A stretch of DNA of 64,000 bases from Leucocoprinus leucothites (GCA_013368445.1 JAACJO010000001.1:1-64000); one strand, 5' to 3'; shown: positions 45,101 to 58,200, counted from the first letter of the stretch. A program made the numbers and translations. The notes: a model not told the origin generated them from the sequence alone.

Positions 45101-45338
45101 CACCACCACGCACATTGATTGTAGGCGCAAAAGAAAATAAGGACTACGAATTCACATGTTGCCTGAGATACGTGTAGATGAAACATTCCGGATTCGCATA
45201 GTATGTCAACAAGAGTGAGAGATAAATGTAAAAATGAAAGACGGTGAAACGAAATGTAGGAAAAATCTAGTGGAATGACACCATACGACTGTTTGACTTG
45301 TACATGCCCCTGGATGAAAGCATCAACCCGACTTCTCA

Positions 45339-47034
45339 TCAACCGGACTTCTCATCTACTGTCTCGATTGAGGGACCAGTTTCACGAGGATGATTGGTCT
45401 CGAGGCCCTGGGTGGCACAATGTTTGGTGAGATAATTCACCACTTCCATATGTCCGTGATCATTTGCAAGGGAAAGGGCAGTTCTACCCGCTTTGTCTAA
45501 TGGTGTATCCATATGAGTATTTTACTTGTCAACGATATGTCTCTCACCTAGAACATCAGCATTTGCTCCGAGCTCAACCAGGGCTCTGACCATATCATTA
45601 TGCCCATTCTCAGCTGCGTAGTGAAGGGGAGTCTGCCCATCTGAATCTAAAACGGGGGTTCAATATACGTGGACTTTGGATGAGCTAGCTAACTTACTTA
45701 TTGCATTGACCCCTCCCCGAAGCTTGACCAGAAGTCTAACAACTCCAAGCTGCTGGTTCCTCACCGCCGAATAGAGTCTTGAGTCAAACTCAGCCTGGGA
45801 ATAACCAGCCAGGGTAGCCTGTAATGAGGGATCTGAGTTGAAAAAATCAATGTTCTGCTGCATAAGAATTCGACGAAGTTCTAACGTACACACAGCATCC
45901 ACACCAGCGTTCTCAATCAAAATCTCTACCACGTCCAAGTGACCCTTGTTCAATGCATTCGTAATCGAAGGCTCTAAGTCAATTACTTCAGTATCCTCTC
46001 ATTTAATAATAAGTATTGTCTTTACCTATTGCGCTTCTTGGTGCTCCGGATTTCATGGCATCACGAACCATTTCCACATTTCCCATCGTCGATGCAGCCT
46101 TGAGCCTCTCCCCAACCTTCCTCACACGTCGTTCCAAGAGTATTTCTCCAATATTGCGCATCGGAATCAGGAGTAGGAGTAGGGCTAAAGTCTGCACGAA
46201 CGTCCAGTCGTCACCGCCTTCTGCCGTCAGAGCTCGATTCTTGGTAATGGCAACTTCGGTATCAGCCAGAAGGATGATATTGATGATGAACAAGACAGCC
46301 AACCCAGCTCTAGCGAATCTGAGCATGGATTCCCGTTTGAGAGAAAAGGAAGAGAAACGACCAAGAGCCCAGACGGGTACAGCGAAGAAGCCGACCGGGA
46401 TGATGATATTCAGACCGGGAAGAAGTAACAGGCTATATATGAAAAGGGACCATTCGCGTAGTCCCTGAGAGCCAAGTGAGGTTTGTTTGCCCACAACGAA
46501 AAGCGAAGCCGACAGTGAACACAACGGGGAGCGGCTAAAGGCGACGGGTTTCGCCCAGAGCCATATTCCGACTGCAGACATGAGGGCTAGATGTACGGAA
46601 CCAACGATGAATACCGGATTCTTCATAACCTTCTTCGTCCGATAAAGCCAAAAGGCTCGTAGGGTCCGTCGATCTCCACCCTGCTTTATCTCTTCCTCTC
46701 CCAACTCGACTGTAGAATAGGCGTAAAGGAGAGAATAGATGAACAGGTGCGTGTTGTTCATCCAGCTGAGGTTGAGAATGATGGCGGCCTGGTAGTTGAT
46801 CAAACCATGTGAAAGGCCTTGAATAATGACGTTCAAGAGAATGGCGAAAGCTATAATGAGAGTGGTGGTCGACTGATTTTCGGATGCCTCGAGCTCGAAC
46901 GGGGTGACCTTCCCGTCCTGAAGCGCAAAGAGTGCTGGTATAAAGCTAAGTAGATTTTGAGCGTAGATCGCAGTTCGTACGCCGATGCCAAAGATATCTG
47001 GATTCGCGGGGAGACATGTGATCCGCACCGACAT
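45339..47034 (-). CDS. Multi-pass membrane protein with C-terminal ankyrin repeats (copy A)
   Basis: Exons 47,034-46,026, 45,973-45,698, 45,646-45,548, 45,496-45,339 sum to 1542 nt, 513 aa. The first about 310 residues carry several hydrophobic segments (TTTLIIAFAILLNVIIQGLS, PVFIVGSVHLALMSAVGIWL, SLFIYSLLLLPGLNIIIPVG, LAVLFIINIILLAD, LALLLLLIP). They resemble an Agaricomycete-wide family of unknown function marked by NPDIFGIGVRTAIYAQN and LSWMNNTHLFIY. The C-terminus has ankyrin-type units such as SDGQTPLHYAAENGHNDMV and DKAGRTALSLANDHGHMEVV, predicted cytosolic protein-binding. I chose ATG 47,034 because the paralogue starts at the equivalent codon and exon 1 has identical length (1009 nt) in both. 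Function unknown; the membrane-ankyrin layout suggests sensing or scaffolding, which is inference. Confidence 0.75.
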
Positions 47035-47687
47035 GATAGTAAGATGATGAGCAAGGATGGGCCACTGAATACACAAAAGACATACAACTTCGTGATATAA
47101 GAGCTTCGACGATTTAACAGCTTGAAGCTGTGAAATCAAGGTGTGACGATCTTGTGACACTAAAGAATCAACGAGAATCTTCGCTGAAATAGCAATGCAC
47201 AGGTTAAGAATTCGATTCCTTTGACGGTGACATTGGGAAGTCGTCACGCATCCAGCCCTCCCTTAGCACTTTTATCGCTGTACCCGGCGCCATCGTCGCC
47301 AACATGCTTATCTACTGTGTTAACACCTTCGCGGGAATTACTGGAAGATGGGACAGCAGCTATCTCGAAGTCAATATCGTCTTGTGGTCCCACCGATATA
47401 CACGCTAGAGCTATCCCCAGCCTGGACGACCCTTTTTCTATGTTTGTCACCTTGTGTTGACTGCCTTCAAGGGATATATAACCGAACAGGCGCTATAGGC
47501 CAGCGCCAGGCTCCAGTTGGCGTTGACCGTCAGTATCCCAGGGCTCGGAAGCTGATGCTGTGGCAAAGAGGGGAGCTGGCTGTGCTTGTACTCGTGATCG
47601 ACCCCTCTATTCCTTTCCAAGACCTGTCGACCTGAGGTGCGATGAACACCGCCTTGGCATTGCCTTCTTGCTGTGAGTTAGGCGTAC

Positions 47688-47868
47688 TCATGGTCCTTTG
47701 AAAATACAACCAACGATCGCAATCACGACGACCACGACCATGATCAAGTTCGAACTCAATGTGGGGGGGAGAGACCATTGAACCAATGGTATCGCCGGTG
47801 AAGGGGTCGCAACGATTGGCTGTTTAAGCGTGATATTGATCGGAGAATGCACCCATCGTTTGAGCAGT
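47688..47868 (-). pseudogene. Single-TM cassette, copy A
   Basis: The minus-strand frame ends with a proline-rich linker (TPSPAIPLVQWSLPPTLSS) and a transmembrane helix (LIMVVVVVIAIVGCIF), then KGP and TGA. Two diverged relatives lie at 53,268-53,494 and 52,988-53,170. The frame is closed by a stop just upstream, so it is either a last exon or a relic. Confidence 0.4.
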
Positions 47869-49039
47869 CAACTCATGAAGGTCATTGATATCGTGTCCTT
47901 TGTGAGTGCCTTCCATGGCCGCTATACTTTGAACCACAGGTTGATGAGTCGAATGGTGAGCGTGGTGCAGAGCAGGTGCCGGAGGGGGAGAAAGAAGCTT
48001 CTGAGGAGCAGCAAAGTTTAGAGGGGCGCGGACAATGAAGGAATGCCCATTAAGATCGACAATGACAGGGGCATGAACGAAGTGATATGCTAGGTTGATG
48101 AGCGACTAGGAATCCCATGTAGCCGTCAGGGGTGGGATGATTGCTGGTGACTCATTCCTCTCAACGAATGAAGTACGCGAAGCGTAGATAGTGTTCGATC
48201 CTGGTGGGGTCGAGTTCTCGGTCATGAACGGGAGGCAGTCCACGGGGGAGAGAATGAGTGTCACCCTCACTCCTACTTCGGCGAAAGTATCTGCTGAGTC
48301 GACATTGCAGCCCCTTATGATGGGGATCGGGAATTTGCTGCGCACTCCCATAGTCTAACTTTATAAATGTATTGCAGTGGACAGGTCAATACAAATATGT
48401 TTTAGAATCTGTATGCACTGACCCTCATAAGCCAGGGTGATTCCAGTAAGGCACGATTTACATTCAACATTACGATCTACAGAGGGGGCGGTGGTGTGGG
48501 CGGGAGAATAAGGGAGGTTGTACGTCCGTCATTGGTTTCTGGTCGTATTGGTTGAGTCGCCGCACCAGCAGAGGCAGCTTCAGGCTTGTGCGTCGTTTGT
48601 TGATGTCATTAGTGAGCGCTTGAGCCGTGGGAGTGGCACAGATCAGAGATCAGTCGATCAGGAGTGTGGTAATGAACAAGTCGAGGGGTGGCTCTGTCAG
48701 GTCTGCCATCCATCTCTGCTCACTGCCAGCACGAAAGGATCCTCCTTTCAATCTTCTTCTTCCAACCACAGGTCCAGAGTAATGTGGCCTTGTCTTGCCC
48801 CCAATATCTTCACCGTGTCGTCAATTCCAAACCAAAACTAACGCTCCGCCATAGGTATTGTACTTGTGCGTTCTATTCTTGTCTGCCTCCTCAAACTGAT
48901 GTGCTCACTCTCAGCATCCCTTTAGCAGACGTCGCTTGTCTTCAAAATTGTCCTCGGGTCGCTCCTGAACTTGAATAGTGCCGTAGGCAGTGAAACCAAC
49001 AAATTGGCAGAGCAGGGCTCAATATGTCGGATCAAAGAG

Positions 49040-49960
49040 TTTGGATGAGACGAAGGGCTCGGTGCCGTGTGCGGAGGAGTGAGGTGGGTGTCCCGTTGAT
49101 TTAGATTCCTCTTGATAAATCAAGTTCACGAAGTGACAGTAGCATTCGATTATGACGGGGTCCAGTCCTCGGTCATGACTGGGAGCCAGTCTACGAGGGA
49201 GATAATGAGCGTCACTCTCCCAAAAGCACACGCTTCTGAGCTGGCGAGCCTACTGCCGCGAAAGCATTCTCTGAGTCGATAGTCATTTCATTCCCTTATG
49301 ATGGGAACCGGCAATATACTGCACACACACATAGGCTGCCGTACATAACTGTATAACCGTATTACAGTGGATAGATCAATACAAATAGGTTCTAAAATCT
49401 GGATGCACCGGCCACCATAAGCTGGCTTGGTTCTAGTAAAGCATGATTTGCATCCAACAACTCGACAGTCTGTTGAAGGGGTGGCGGTGTGGGTGGGTGA
49501 GGGGGTAAAGGAGGTTGTCCGTCCGTCACTGATTTCTTTTCATATTAATTGAGAGTAGGAATGTTTCACCAGCCGCCAGAGATGTCTTCAGGCCCGTGAG
49601 CCGTTTTTTGATATCATCAAAGCTGGTGAGTGCTGGGCCGTAGGAGTAGAACAGGTCAGAGATCATGAGTGTGGTAGGGAACGGGCTGATATGCGGTAAT
49701 TCGGAGCTTTGCCAACATCCCGTCCGTCTCTGCCAATACGTAGGATCCGCCCTTCAGACTTCGGCTTATAACACCAGATCCAAAGTAACGTGGCTTAGTC
49801 TTACCTCCAATATCTCCATCGTGTCGTGAACTCCAAACTCAAACTGATGCTCTTTCATTGAATAGTAATCTTTTATTACATTCTTGTGTGCCTCCTCAAA
49901 CTGACGGTCTGACTCCTAGCACCCTTTAGCAGACGCCATTCTGCTTTAATGACGTCTTCA
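49040..49960. repeat. Partial third tandem segment (copy C)
   Basis: Resembles 48,190-48,960 of copy A (shared GATCAATACAAATA, GGTTGT.CGTCCGTCA and TGATGGGAACCGG/TGATGGGGATCGG-type stretches) and the right end of copy B near 53,850-53,960. No open gene. Confidence 0.55.
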
Positions 49961-51089
49961 GATCGCTTCTGAAATAGTGCGGTAGGCAATGAGACCAGCG
50001 GATTAACAAGGACTCGGGACTGGATAGGTGGCCTCGGAAGGGTTATGCGCGATGAGGGTGCGGGGAAATAAGGCGAGTGTCTTGTCGATATATGAATCGC
50101 GACTCGTCCTGTCCGAGCGCTGATACCACCACAACCATCCATCTAGAATCCTGCGCCTTGACTTCCTCTACAAGTGGCTTTCTAACCTCACGCAGACACC
50201 GTTAAACCAGGGTATTTGCGCGAGTATTGCAAGGTATGGTCGACGATGCGGCCGACATGATATTGCTCCGCGAGGTACTCAACAACTTGAATGATTCCAG
50301 GATTTCTTCAGTAGAAGCTGATGTCCCAGCCAAAGAACTTCGCTTAGAATGGTGACATTGAACAGGCCTCATGGCACCTGACCCCTCCGAGGTCAACCTG
50401 GGACACATGTAGATCATACATTCAACGTCCTTATAGTATATTAACAAGAGTAAGAGGCCAATGGCAAAAATGAAACACAATGAAAAGGAATATAGAAATA
50501 CAACCGAACAACGCCATATTGACTGTTTGATTTGGATGTACCACTGGACGAAGGCATCAACGAGACACCTCATCTATCGTCTCGAGTGGAGAACCGATTC
50601 CACGAAGATCAACCTCGAGGCCCTCCGGGGTGGTATGATGCTTGGTGGGATAGTCGGCTACTTGAGTATGTCCGTGATCATTTGCAAGGGAAAGGGAAGT
50701 TCTGCCCACTAAGTTGTCTAGCGGTGTATCCATATGAGTATTTTACTTGTCAAGGTATATCTCTCACCTAGAGTTGCCCCGCGCTCAACCAGGACTCTGA
50801 TCGTCTCAGTATTCCTATTCTCGGCGGTATCGCGAAGGGTATTCCGCCCATCTGAATCTAAATCGAGTGTTTGATATGCATGGAGTTTGGATGAGCTAGC
50901 TAACTTACCTGTTGCATTTAGCTCTTCCTGAATCTTGGCCATCTATCTGATAAGTTCAAGCTGCTGGTTCTTTAAGGTTGAAAGGACTCTTGAGTCAAAC
51001 TCAGCCCGGAAATAATCAACTATGGCAACCGATAAGTGATCTGAATTAAAATAATCAACGATCTGCTGCATGAGGATAAGACATGGCGC

Positions 51090-52480
51090 TTATGTACGTA
51101 TAGCCGCTATGCTGGCTGCGGTCTCCATCAAAACTCTTGCCACGTCCCAGTGATCTTCCTTTAGCGCAATTATAATTGAGGATACTGGGTTGATTACTTC
51201 AGTGTCTTCTGCATTAATATTAAGTATTGTCTTTACCTATTGCACTTCCCGATACTCCGGAGTTAATGGCATCATGAACTGCACCCAAATTTCCTGCCTT
51301 TGATGCAGCCTTCAGCATCTCCCCCCCCCTCTTCATCTCTGACGGCTCCCTAGCATCTTCGATCAAGAGCTCTATCACATCCCAGTGATCTCCCTTTATT
51401 GCAGCTATAACCGAGAGCACTAAGTCAATCGCTTGAGTATCCTTTCTCTAATTAATAAATAATGCCTTTACCTATTGCACTTTTTGGTGCTCCAGACTTA
51501 ATGGCCTCACGAGCCATTCCCACATTTCCCGTCTTCGCTGCATCCTTGAGCCTCTCCCCAACCGGTCCCGCATGCCGTTGCGAGAGTGCTTCTCCAATAT
51601 CATGTATGGGAATCAAGAGTAGGAGTAGGGCCAATGTCTGTCCAAATGTCCAGTCACCATCGCCTTTTACCGTCAGAGCTTGATTCCTGTGAATAGCAAT
51701 TTCGGTATCAGCTAGAAGGACAGCATTGATGACGGCCAACACAGCCAATCCGGCTCTCGTGAACCTGAGTATGGATTCTCGTTCGAGAGGAAAAGAAAGA
51801 AAACGACCATAAACCCAGATAGGTGGAGCGAAGAAGCTGATTGGTATGATTAGATTCAGGACGGGAATGAGTAGCAGGCTATATATGAGAAGAGACCATT
51901 TACGTAGACCTTGAGAGCCAATTGAGGCTCGTTGGCCCACGATGAAAAGTGATGCGACTAGTGAACAAGGTGGGGAATTGCCAAAGGCTTTGGGTTTTAC
52001 CCAGAGCCATATGCCGACGGCTGACATGAGGGATAAATGTAAAGAGCCGATGATCAACACCGGATTCTTCATAGCCTTCTTCATCCAAGAATTGCAAAAG
52101 GCGCGCAGGGTCCGTTGGTCTCCACTGTGTCCTACCCCCCCATCTCTCAGCTCGAATGTATGATAGGTGTAAAGCAAAAGGTATATGAAGAGGTTCGTGT
52201 TGTTCATCCAGCTGAGGTTGAGAATGATGGCAGCGTGGTAGTTGGTCAAGCCATGTTGGAGTGCTTGTATAATGACCGACAAGAGAATGGCGAAAGCCGT
52301 GATGAGAATGTTCGTCGACTGGGTCTCCAATGCCTCGAGCTCCAACGGCGTGACCTTCCGGTCCTTAAGCGCAAAGAATGCTGGAACAAAGCTAAGTATA
52401 TTTTGAGCGTAGATCGCAGTTCGTACGCCAATGCCAGAGATATCTGGATTCGAAGGGAGACAAGGGTCTGGCATTGACAT
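51090..52480 (-). CDS. Multi-pass membrane protein, ankyrin end decayed (copy B)
   Basis: Exons 52,480-51,472, 51,419-51,237, 51,184-51,090 sum to 1287 nt, 428 aa. Exon 1 has the same length and layout as copy A (NPDISGIGVRTAIYAQNILS, LSWMNNTNLFIYLLLYTY, TEIAIHRNQALTVKGDGDWT). Exon 2 contains a second version of the exon-1 tail (MLKAASKAGNLGAVHDAINS with GVSGSAIG against RLKDAAKTGNVGMAREAIKS with GAPKSAIG), including a repeat of the same intron, so a segment of about 240 bp was duplicated inside the gene. The frame then hits TAA at 51,090. The rest of the ankyrin part (51,089 to about 50,580) is recognisable but broken. Probably expressed only as a truncated form, or a pseudogene in the making. 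Confidence 0.6.
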
Positions 52481-52987
52481 GACAGTAAGAGGATGAGCAA
52501 AGGCGGGAGGCTTCATGTGGCAGACATCCAAGCTGTCAAATTGTGATGTGACAACCTTGCAACTTTAAGGAATCAATGAGAAACTTGACTGAAATAGCAA
52601 CGCACAGGTTAAGCAATCGATTCCTTCCACGGTCACATTTGGGAGTCGTCATGCACCCAGCTTTCTCTTAGCATCTTCATCACCATAACCGGCACCCTCG
52701 TTGCTGGCATGCTTACCTACTTTGTTAATAACCTCATAGGAACTACTGGAAGATGGGACAGCAGCCATCTGGATGTCAATATCTCCTTGTGGTCCTGGCG
52801 ATATCCCTGCTATAGCTATCCCTGGCTTGGACAGCCCTCTTCCTGCTTTTACCATTCCGCACTGACTGCATTCAAGTGATATACCATTGAGGTGGCGCCA
52901 CAGGCCAGTGTCAGCCTGTGGTATGCACTGGCCATTAGTATCACAGAGTTCAGGAGCTGCCCGTGCCTGTGCTCGAGATCGACCCTT

Positions 52988-53170
52988 CTATTGCTTTTGA
53001 AGACCTACCGACCTGAGGTACGATGAACTCCACCTTGGCTTTGCCTTTCCCGTTGTGAGGTGGGCGAATTTGTAGTCCTTCAAAGGCCCAATGACCGCCA
53101 CAACAATGACCACGATGGCGATCAAGTCCGAACCCGACATAGGGGTGAGTGTCCCGGAGATCAGGAACTA
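52988..53170 (-). pseudogene. Single-TM cassette, copy B2
   Basis: The minus-strand frame reads SGSDLIAIVVIVVAVIGPLK followed by a short polar tail to TAG (52,990-52,988). Homologous to the cassettes at 47,688 and 53,268. Confidence 0.4.
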
Positions 53171-53267
53171 CCGCTATGGCTGAGGTAGCGGGACTAGCCG
53201 TACCTATACTCGAGATCAACCCTTTTTACTATTTTTGAAGACCCGCCGACCCGAGGTGCTATGACCT

Positions 53268-53494
53268 TTACCTTGGCCTTGTCTTTCCCGTTGTGGGGCG
53301 AGCGAACCAATGGTCCTCTACGCATCCAACGACCACCACCGCGATTACCATGACCCCCACGATGACCCCTACTACGACCGAGTCCGAAGGCAACGTGGGG
53401 GTAAGAGACCATAAAGCCCATGGTACCGCCGGTGAAGGGGCCATAACGACTTGCCGTTTCGGCGCGACAACGATCGGTGAACGTGCTCATTGCT
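53268..53494 (-). pseudogene. Single-TM cassette, copy B1
   Basis: The minus-strand frame reads SPIVVAPKRQVVMAPSPAVP, then SVVVGVIVGVMVIAVVVVGC, a clear TM helix, then a basic tail to TAA (53,270-53,268). A TGA lies just upstream. Adjacent to copy B2, an extra local duplication. Confidence 0.4.
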
Positions 53495-53960
53495 TAAGCA
53501 ATCAGTCCGTGAAGAGGGTTGAAGCAGTGCCTTCGTGAGTACCCTCAATGACTGCTCTATTAACCACCGGACTTACGAGTTGAATAGCTAACGCAGTGTT
53601 AAGCTTGTGCTGGAGGGGAAAGAGGAGGCTGCTGAGGTGTAGGAAAGTTCCGAGGAGCGTACACGACGGAAGAACGCCCATTGGTATTGACGACGGTGGG
53701 GCATAAACCCCCGGGAAAACAGGTAAGTGATATTCCGGATTCTCATCGCGTTGGTGAGCGACTAAGAATTTCATGTAGCTATCAAAGATAGGACGACCGC
53801 TTGGTTCATATCCTCCTCGACAAATGAAGGTCGCCAAGCGTCCATAGCGTTCATCATGACCGGGCTGAGTCCTCGGTCATGAATGGGAGCCATTTTACGG
53901 GAAAGAGAGTTAGCGCCACGCTCCCCAAGCCACAGTTTTATGCTGGAGGATCAGTTGTTG

Positions 53961-55233
53961 TTGCCTGACAACCATTCCCACCAGTAGTCGGATGTAATTC
54001 TCCTCTAGGTAAGCTGGATACACTCTTTACTCCCTGAAGCTCAAGGTACTGAGCGGGTGCTTCCAGACCAGATACTTCGCAGAACTACAGCCATGCCCGG
54101 CCGCCCACCTCCTACACAAGCTCGAACCCGGAATCCTCACCCGATCCGCTATGCGATTCGATTCAATCACCAGACTATTCCTCAGCGCACTCAATTCCAA
54201 CAGCCCGGGGTACTTGCCTCCCTGGGAAGTGTCGGCCATCATCGGAAACTGGGACAGGTCTGTACGGGAGGTGTGATATACCACATTGTTTCGAACCCGG
54301 GGTGACGCCCATTAGGAACAGGTCGTTCTTGTATGTCTGCACGACCTTGTAGGGCCGGGTATATTTCGGTGAGAGCTTTCGAGCTCATGCCTTGGATATG
54401 CTCAGGGCTCGTGTCTAGATGGACAAAGGAGATTTCTAGCTGTAAATTGTGCTTCACGTCGGTGAGGTGAGGCACACTGACGCAGCACCTGCGTGATGGT
54501 GTGATGTGAACGCTTGAGTGCTAGACCGAATCTTCACTTTCATTTTCACCTTCACCTCTGCCACGGTCACAGTCACTGCATATATTGTAATTTATCGATT
54601 ATCCTAGACATATATTATTTTCCAAACATTAAACCCACCATCACTTGAGTATCAAGTGTAAAAAGAGACCAAATCGTCGAAAGGGAAGACGATACTGACG
54701 CTGATACAAACCGTACTGACTCTGGAAGGTGGTTGCAAGCGGAAGATATGATGTTGAGCAGGGGGAGGGACAACAGAGCCACTGAGTCGCGAATATGCAA
54801 CCATCGCAGAAGATGGTCTGAGCATCTGCTTGAATATTTGAATGGCGGATGGCCAGGCTCGTGGCACTATCGACAGCCCGATGCGCTGACATCATCCACA
54901 AGATACTGCCAATACCCCATCAGAACTGCACCTGGGGCAGTATTCGTGAGTTGAGGTGACTCGGAGGCTAGGCAATAGAGTCAACGCCATGTGGCGGGAG
55001 GCGCAATCGGAGTCGGGAGTGAGTCGGGATCGACAAAAGTGGAAACATGGCGGCGCGTCGGGCCCGCTGCGTGACTCTAAAAGGCAAGTGGCCAATAGGA
55101 TACGCTCACGTGCTTTGATGCGCGTGAGACCGATGATCGACACAGGGCGCAGTTGTGACATCCACCACACGCCCTGACCATTTAAAATGCTCTGCGTTTC
55201 AACCTGCTTTCTCCCATACAAACACCAGCTACT
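53961..55233. other. Upstream region of the SWIM-ligase gene, no gene seen
   Basis: Contains GCCAATAGG (about 55,089) and TCACGTG (about 55,105) within 150 bp of the start codon, plausible promoter elements by analogy only. Confidence 0.35.
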
Positions 55234-58200
55234 ATGGATGAGCTCGCAGAAATCAACGGTATGAAACCCAACGTTCTCCTGGCAGACGGCGAGGAACGCG
55301 AGGTTGGCTCAGCGACTAGGTAAGTGCACTTATTGATGCAAGTATCTTCGTAGTGCTTACTAGTGGTTTCGTAGTAAATCCAAGTATAATGTGAAGCGTA
55401 CTTTGGATCATTATCATTGGTGAGTGTGTGTCGCTGTGAATCCATGTCAACGCTGACGATAATCGTAGTACTTGTCCAGTACGGAATCACCTTATTCTTA
55501 TCTCTCTTGTTGCTTATGTACATTCTTCCTTGCTCTCAAAGGCTTGGAGAAACCAGGTCCGCCTATAAATCTACCGCTCCATACCACCTCTAACAAATCT
55601 GCCTTATTTCAGGCCGGCGTTCCCGTAAATGCCCGCACCTGCAAACACCTCAAAGCCTTCCTCGGCGACGAGTACGAGATCGCACGCATCCTATTGAAGA
55701 ACCCAGACGGTCCTCCTCCAAAGGGTGGTAAAGCAGCTGCTAAACCCAAGGCGACCAAGGCGGCTGCAGCTTCTGCTCGAACGAAACCCGCGTCGAAGCG
55801 CAAGAGGGCCGACGATGAACAGGATGATGATGCGGGAGCTGAAGCAAAGCCTGCTTCGAAGAAAGCCGCTGGTAGAACATCGAAGCGCACGAAGGTTGAA
55901 CAGCCTGTTGAAGACGCTGAGATGAAACCTGTTGTCGAAGAGGAAACAGCAACCCCGGGCGAAGGAGCGGATGAGTTGGCTGAGATTAACGGCATAAAGC
56001 CGTTAGCCGTCCTCCATGACGGCCAAGAAACTGAAATCGGGTCTGCGACGAGGTGAGCTCACACGCACGTTCTCGTTCTCGTGTACTCAATGAATATCCA
56101 CAGTAAAAGCAAGTACAAAATTAAACGCACTTTTGACCACTACTATTGGTGCGCCCTTCTCCTAGCTTAACCTTCGTGATCGACTCATATGATTTTTCAT
56201 CCAGCTCGTGCCCTGCATGGAGAAACCAAGTTCGTCTCCGCTTCACTTCTCCAACCGAACCACGTGGTACTCATCAGGTCTCACTCGAACCCATAGGCTC
56301 GCGTCCCCGTTAACGCTCGGACATGCAAGCACCTCAAATCATTCCTCGGTGAGGCATACGAAGAAGCACGTATTCAGCTTAAAACCTCCGGTACCGGCGA
56401 GGAAACTGCCCCGGGCGGCACCGCAAGCAAGACAAAGGCAAAAGCAAAAGCGAAGGCTAAACCCGCATCATCAAAGGCCAAATTCGAGTCTAAAGCTGCC
56501 GAGGAATCCGAATCGAGAAACAATACACCTAAAACTGACATTCGAGCACCCGACGGGGACGTAGATATGGACCGGGACCGAGACCAAGCCCAAAGTGCGA
56601 AGGACGAACCAGGGGACCAAGGAAAACGATCGAAAGTCATCAGCGCCGACGCCAACGAAGATGTCGGAGCTTCTGAACCTCCCCTAGCCATACCTGCAGC
56701 TGATGGCAGTACAGAACAAGAAGACGAGCTTGCGGAGATTGACGGTGTCAAACCGGATGTGTACATGAAAGACGGGGATGAGCGCGAAGTAGGGTCTCTC
56801 ACTAGGTACGTGACTGGTTTGCGTTCACCTTTGTTTCCTAATTTGATGATGCTTTTCTTTTTTTGTGTTCGTATACAGTAACTCCAAGTACAAGATTAAG
56901 CGCACTTGGGATCATTATTACTGGTAAGTGGAAGCGGTTTGCTTCTGCCATGCTAATACTGATGCGCCTGTTTGGATAGCTCTTGTCCTGTACGATCTTT
57001 AGTCCCTTACTGCACTTCTATTTATACTCATTTTACTACTATCGCTTTTTTTCTGGTGCCACTAGGCCTGGAGAAACCAGGTACGACTCGCTCCTTCTCC
57101 TGCATCTTCCACGTGACCTAATCCATCACCTTCCTCGCGGACGCCCTAATTCGTCAACTCGCACAGAGCGGCGCACCCGTCAATGCACGCACCTGCAAGC
57201 ACCTCAAAAACCTTTTAGGCGATGCGTACGAAACTGCCCGACTACTGAAAAAGAACCCTGATGGACCTCAACCGGGTCATACGACGAAGAAATCACGAGC
57301 AAAGGGCAAAAGTACTGCGAAGGCTGCCAACGAGGAAGAGGAAGAGGAAGGAGGTGGAGAGGGTGCGGTGCCGGAACTGTTGTTGGCGAATAAGTGGGAT
57401 TTGGATGATGGATTAGATCCGGTGGGGTGGTGGGTTTCGGAAAAGTTGGACGGCGTTAGGTGAGGCGATTTTTTCGATTTGATGGTTTGAATGTTGCTGA
57501 CTCTTCTTTGTCCGTTCCGCCTATGTAGAACGTATTACGACGCAACGAGGATGATCAGTCGACTGGGTAATCCGTTTACGCCTCCCCAGTGGTTCCTGGA
57601 CAGTGAGCAACTTAGCCTTGATCCTTTATTGAATAGATGCTGAATTACTCTTCTCTTGTTTCAGAACTCCCAAAGGACGTTACACTCGACGGAGAATTGT
57701 TTTCTGGTCGCGGAGAATTCCAGTCTACAGTATCCATTGTGAAGACCGTCAATTCTCCTCATTGGAAGAATATTACGTTCCAGGTGAATAGTAAATTTTT
57801 TCTCTCTTCCTACCATTCGCACACCATCATATTATTCCCATTCTCACACGTACGCCTCCATCCGTGTGGGGATGCGGGATTTTTTACCTTTCACTTCAGC
57901 GTCCGGGTATACCATCGTTCAATTCTCATACTCGGGATTTACCGTTGATTATACCACCTCTCATGTTAACACACCATACTAACGTAACGGGCATTCTAAT
58001 ATTTACATACAGGTATTCGACGTTCCATCTCGTGGCAACGAACCATTTGAATCTCGTCTTGAGTTCCTTCACACCCTCTTCGGCCCTGGAGGATCACATT
58101 GTTCTGAGTATGTGAATGTGGTTGCGCAGGAGAAGGTTCGGGATAGACAACATGTGTTGGACAAGTTAAAGGAGATTGAGGGGGTTGGTGGTGAAGGGTT

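Larger units (their letters stand above)
45100..48990. repeat. Tandem segment copy A
   Basis: Homologous, in the same order and strand, to 50,360-53,960: membrane-ankyrin gene, spacer, TM cassette, upstream segment. Moderately diverged at DNA level with many small indels. Confidence 0.7.
50360..53960. repeat. Tandem segment copy B
   Basis: Collinear with 45,100-48,990. It contains the paralogous membrane-ankyrin gene and two TM cassettes instead of one. Confidence 0.7.

Noticed and set aside
54118..54298. Two B-box-like sequences on the minus strand (GGGTTCGAGC, GGGTTCGAAAC).
   Set aside because: No matching A box at proper spacing and no cloverleaf could be drawn; likely chance.
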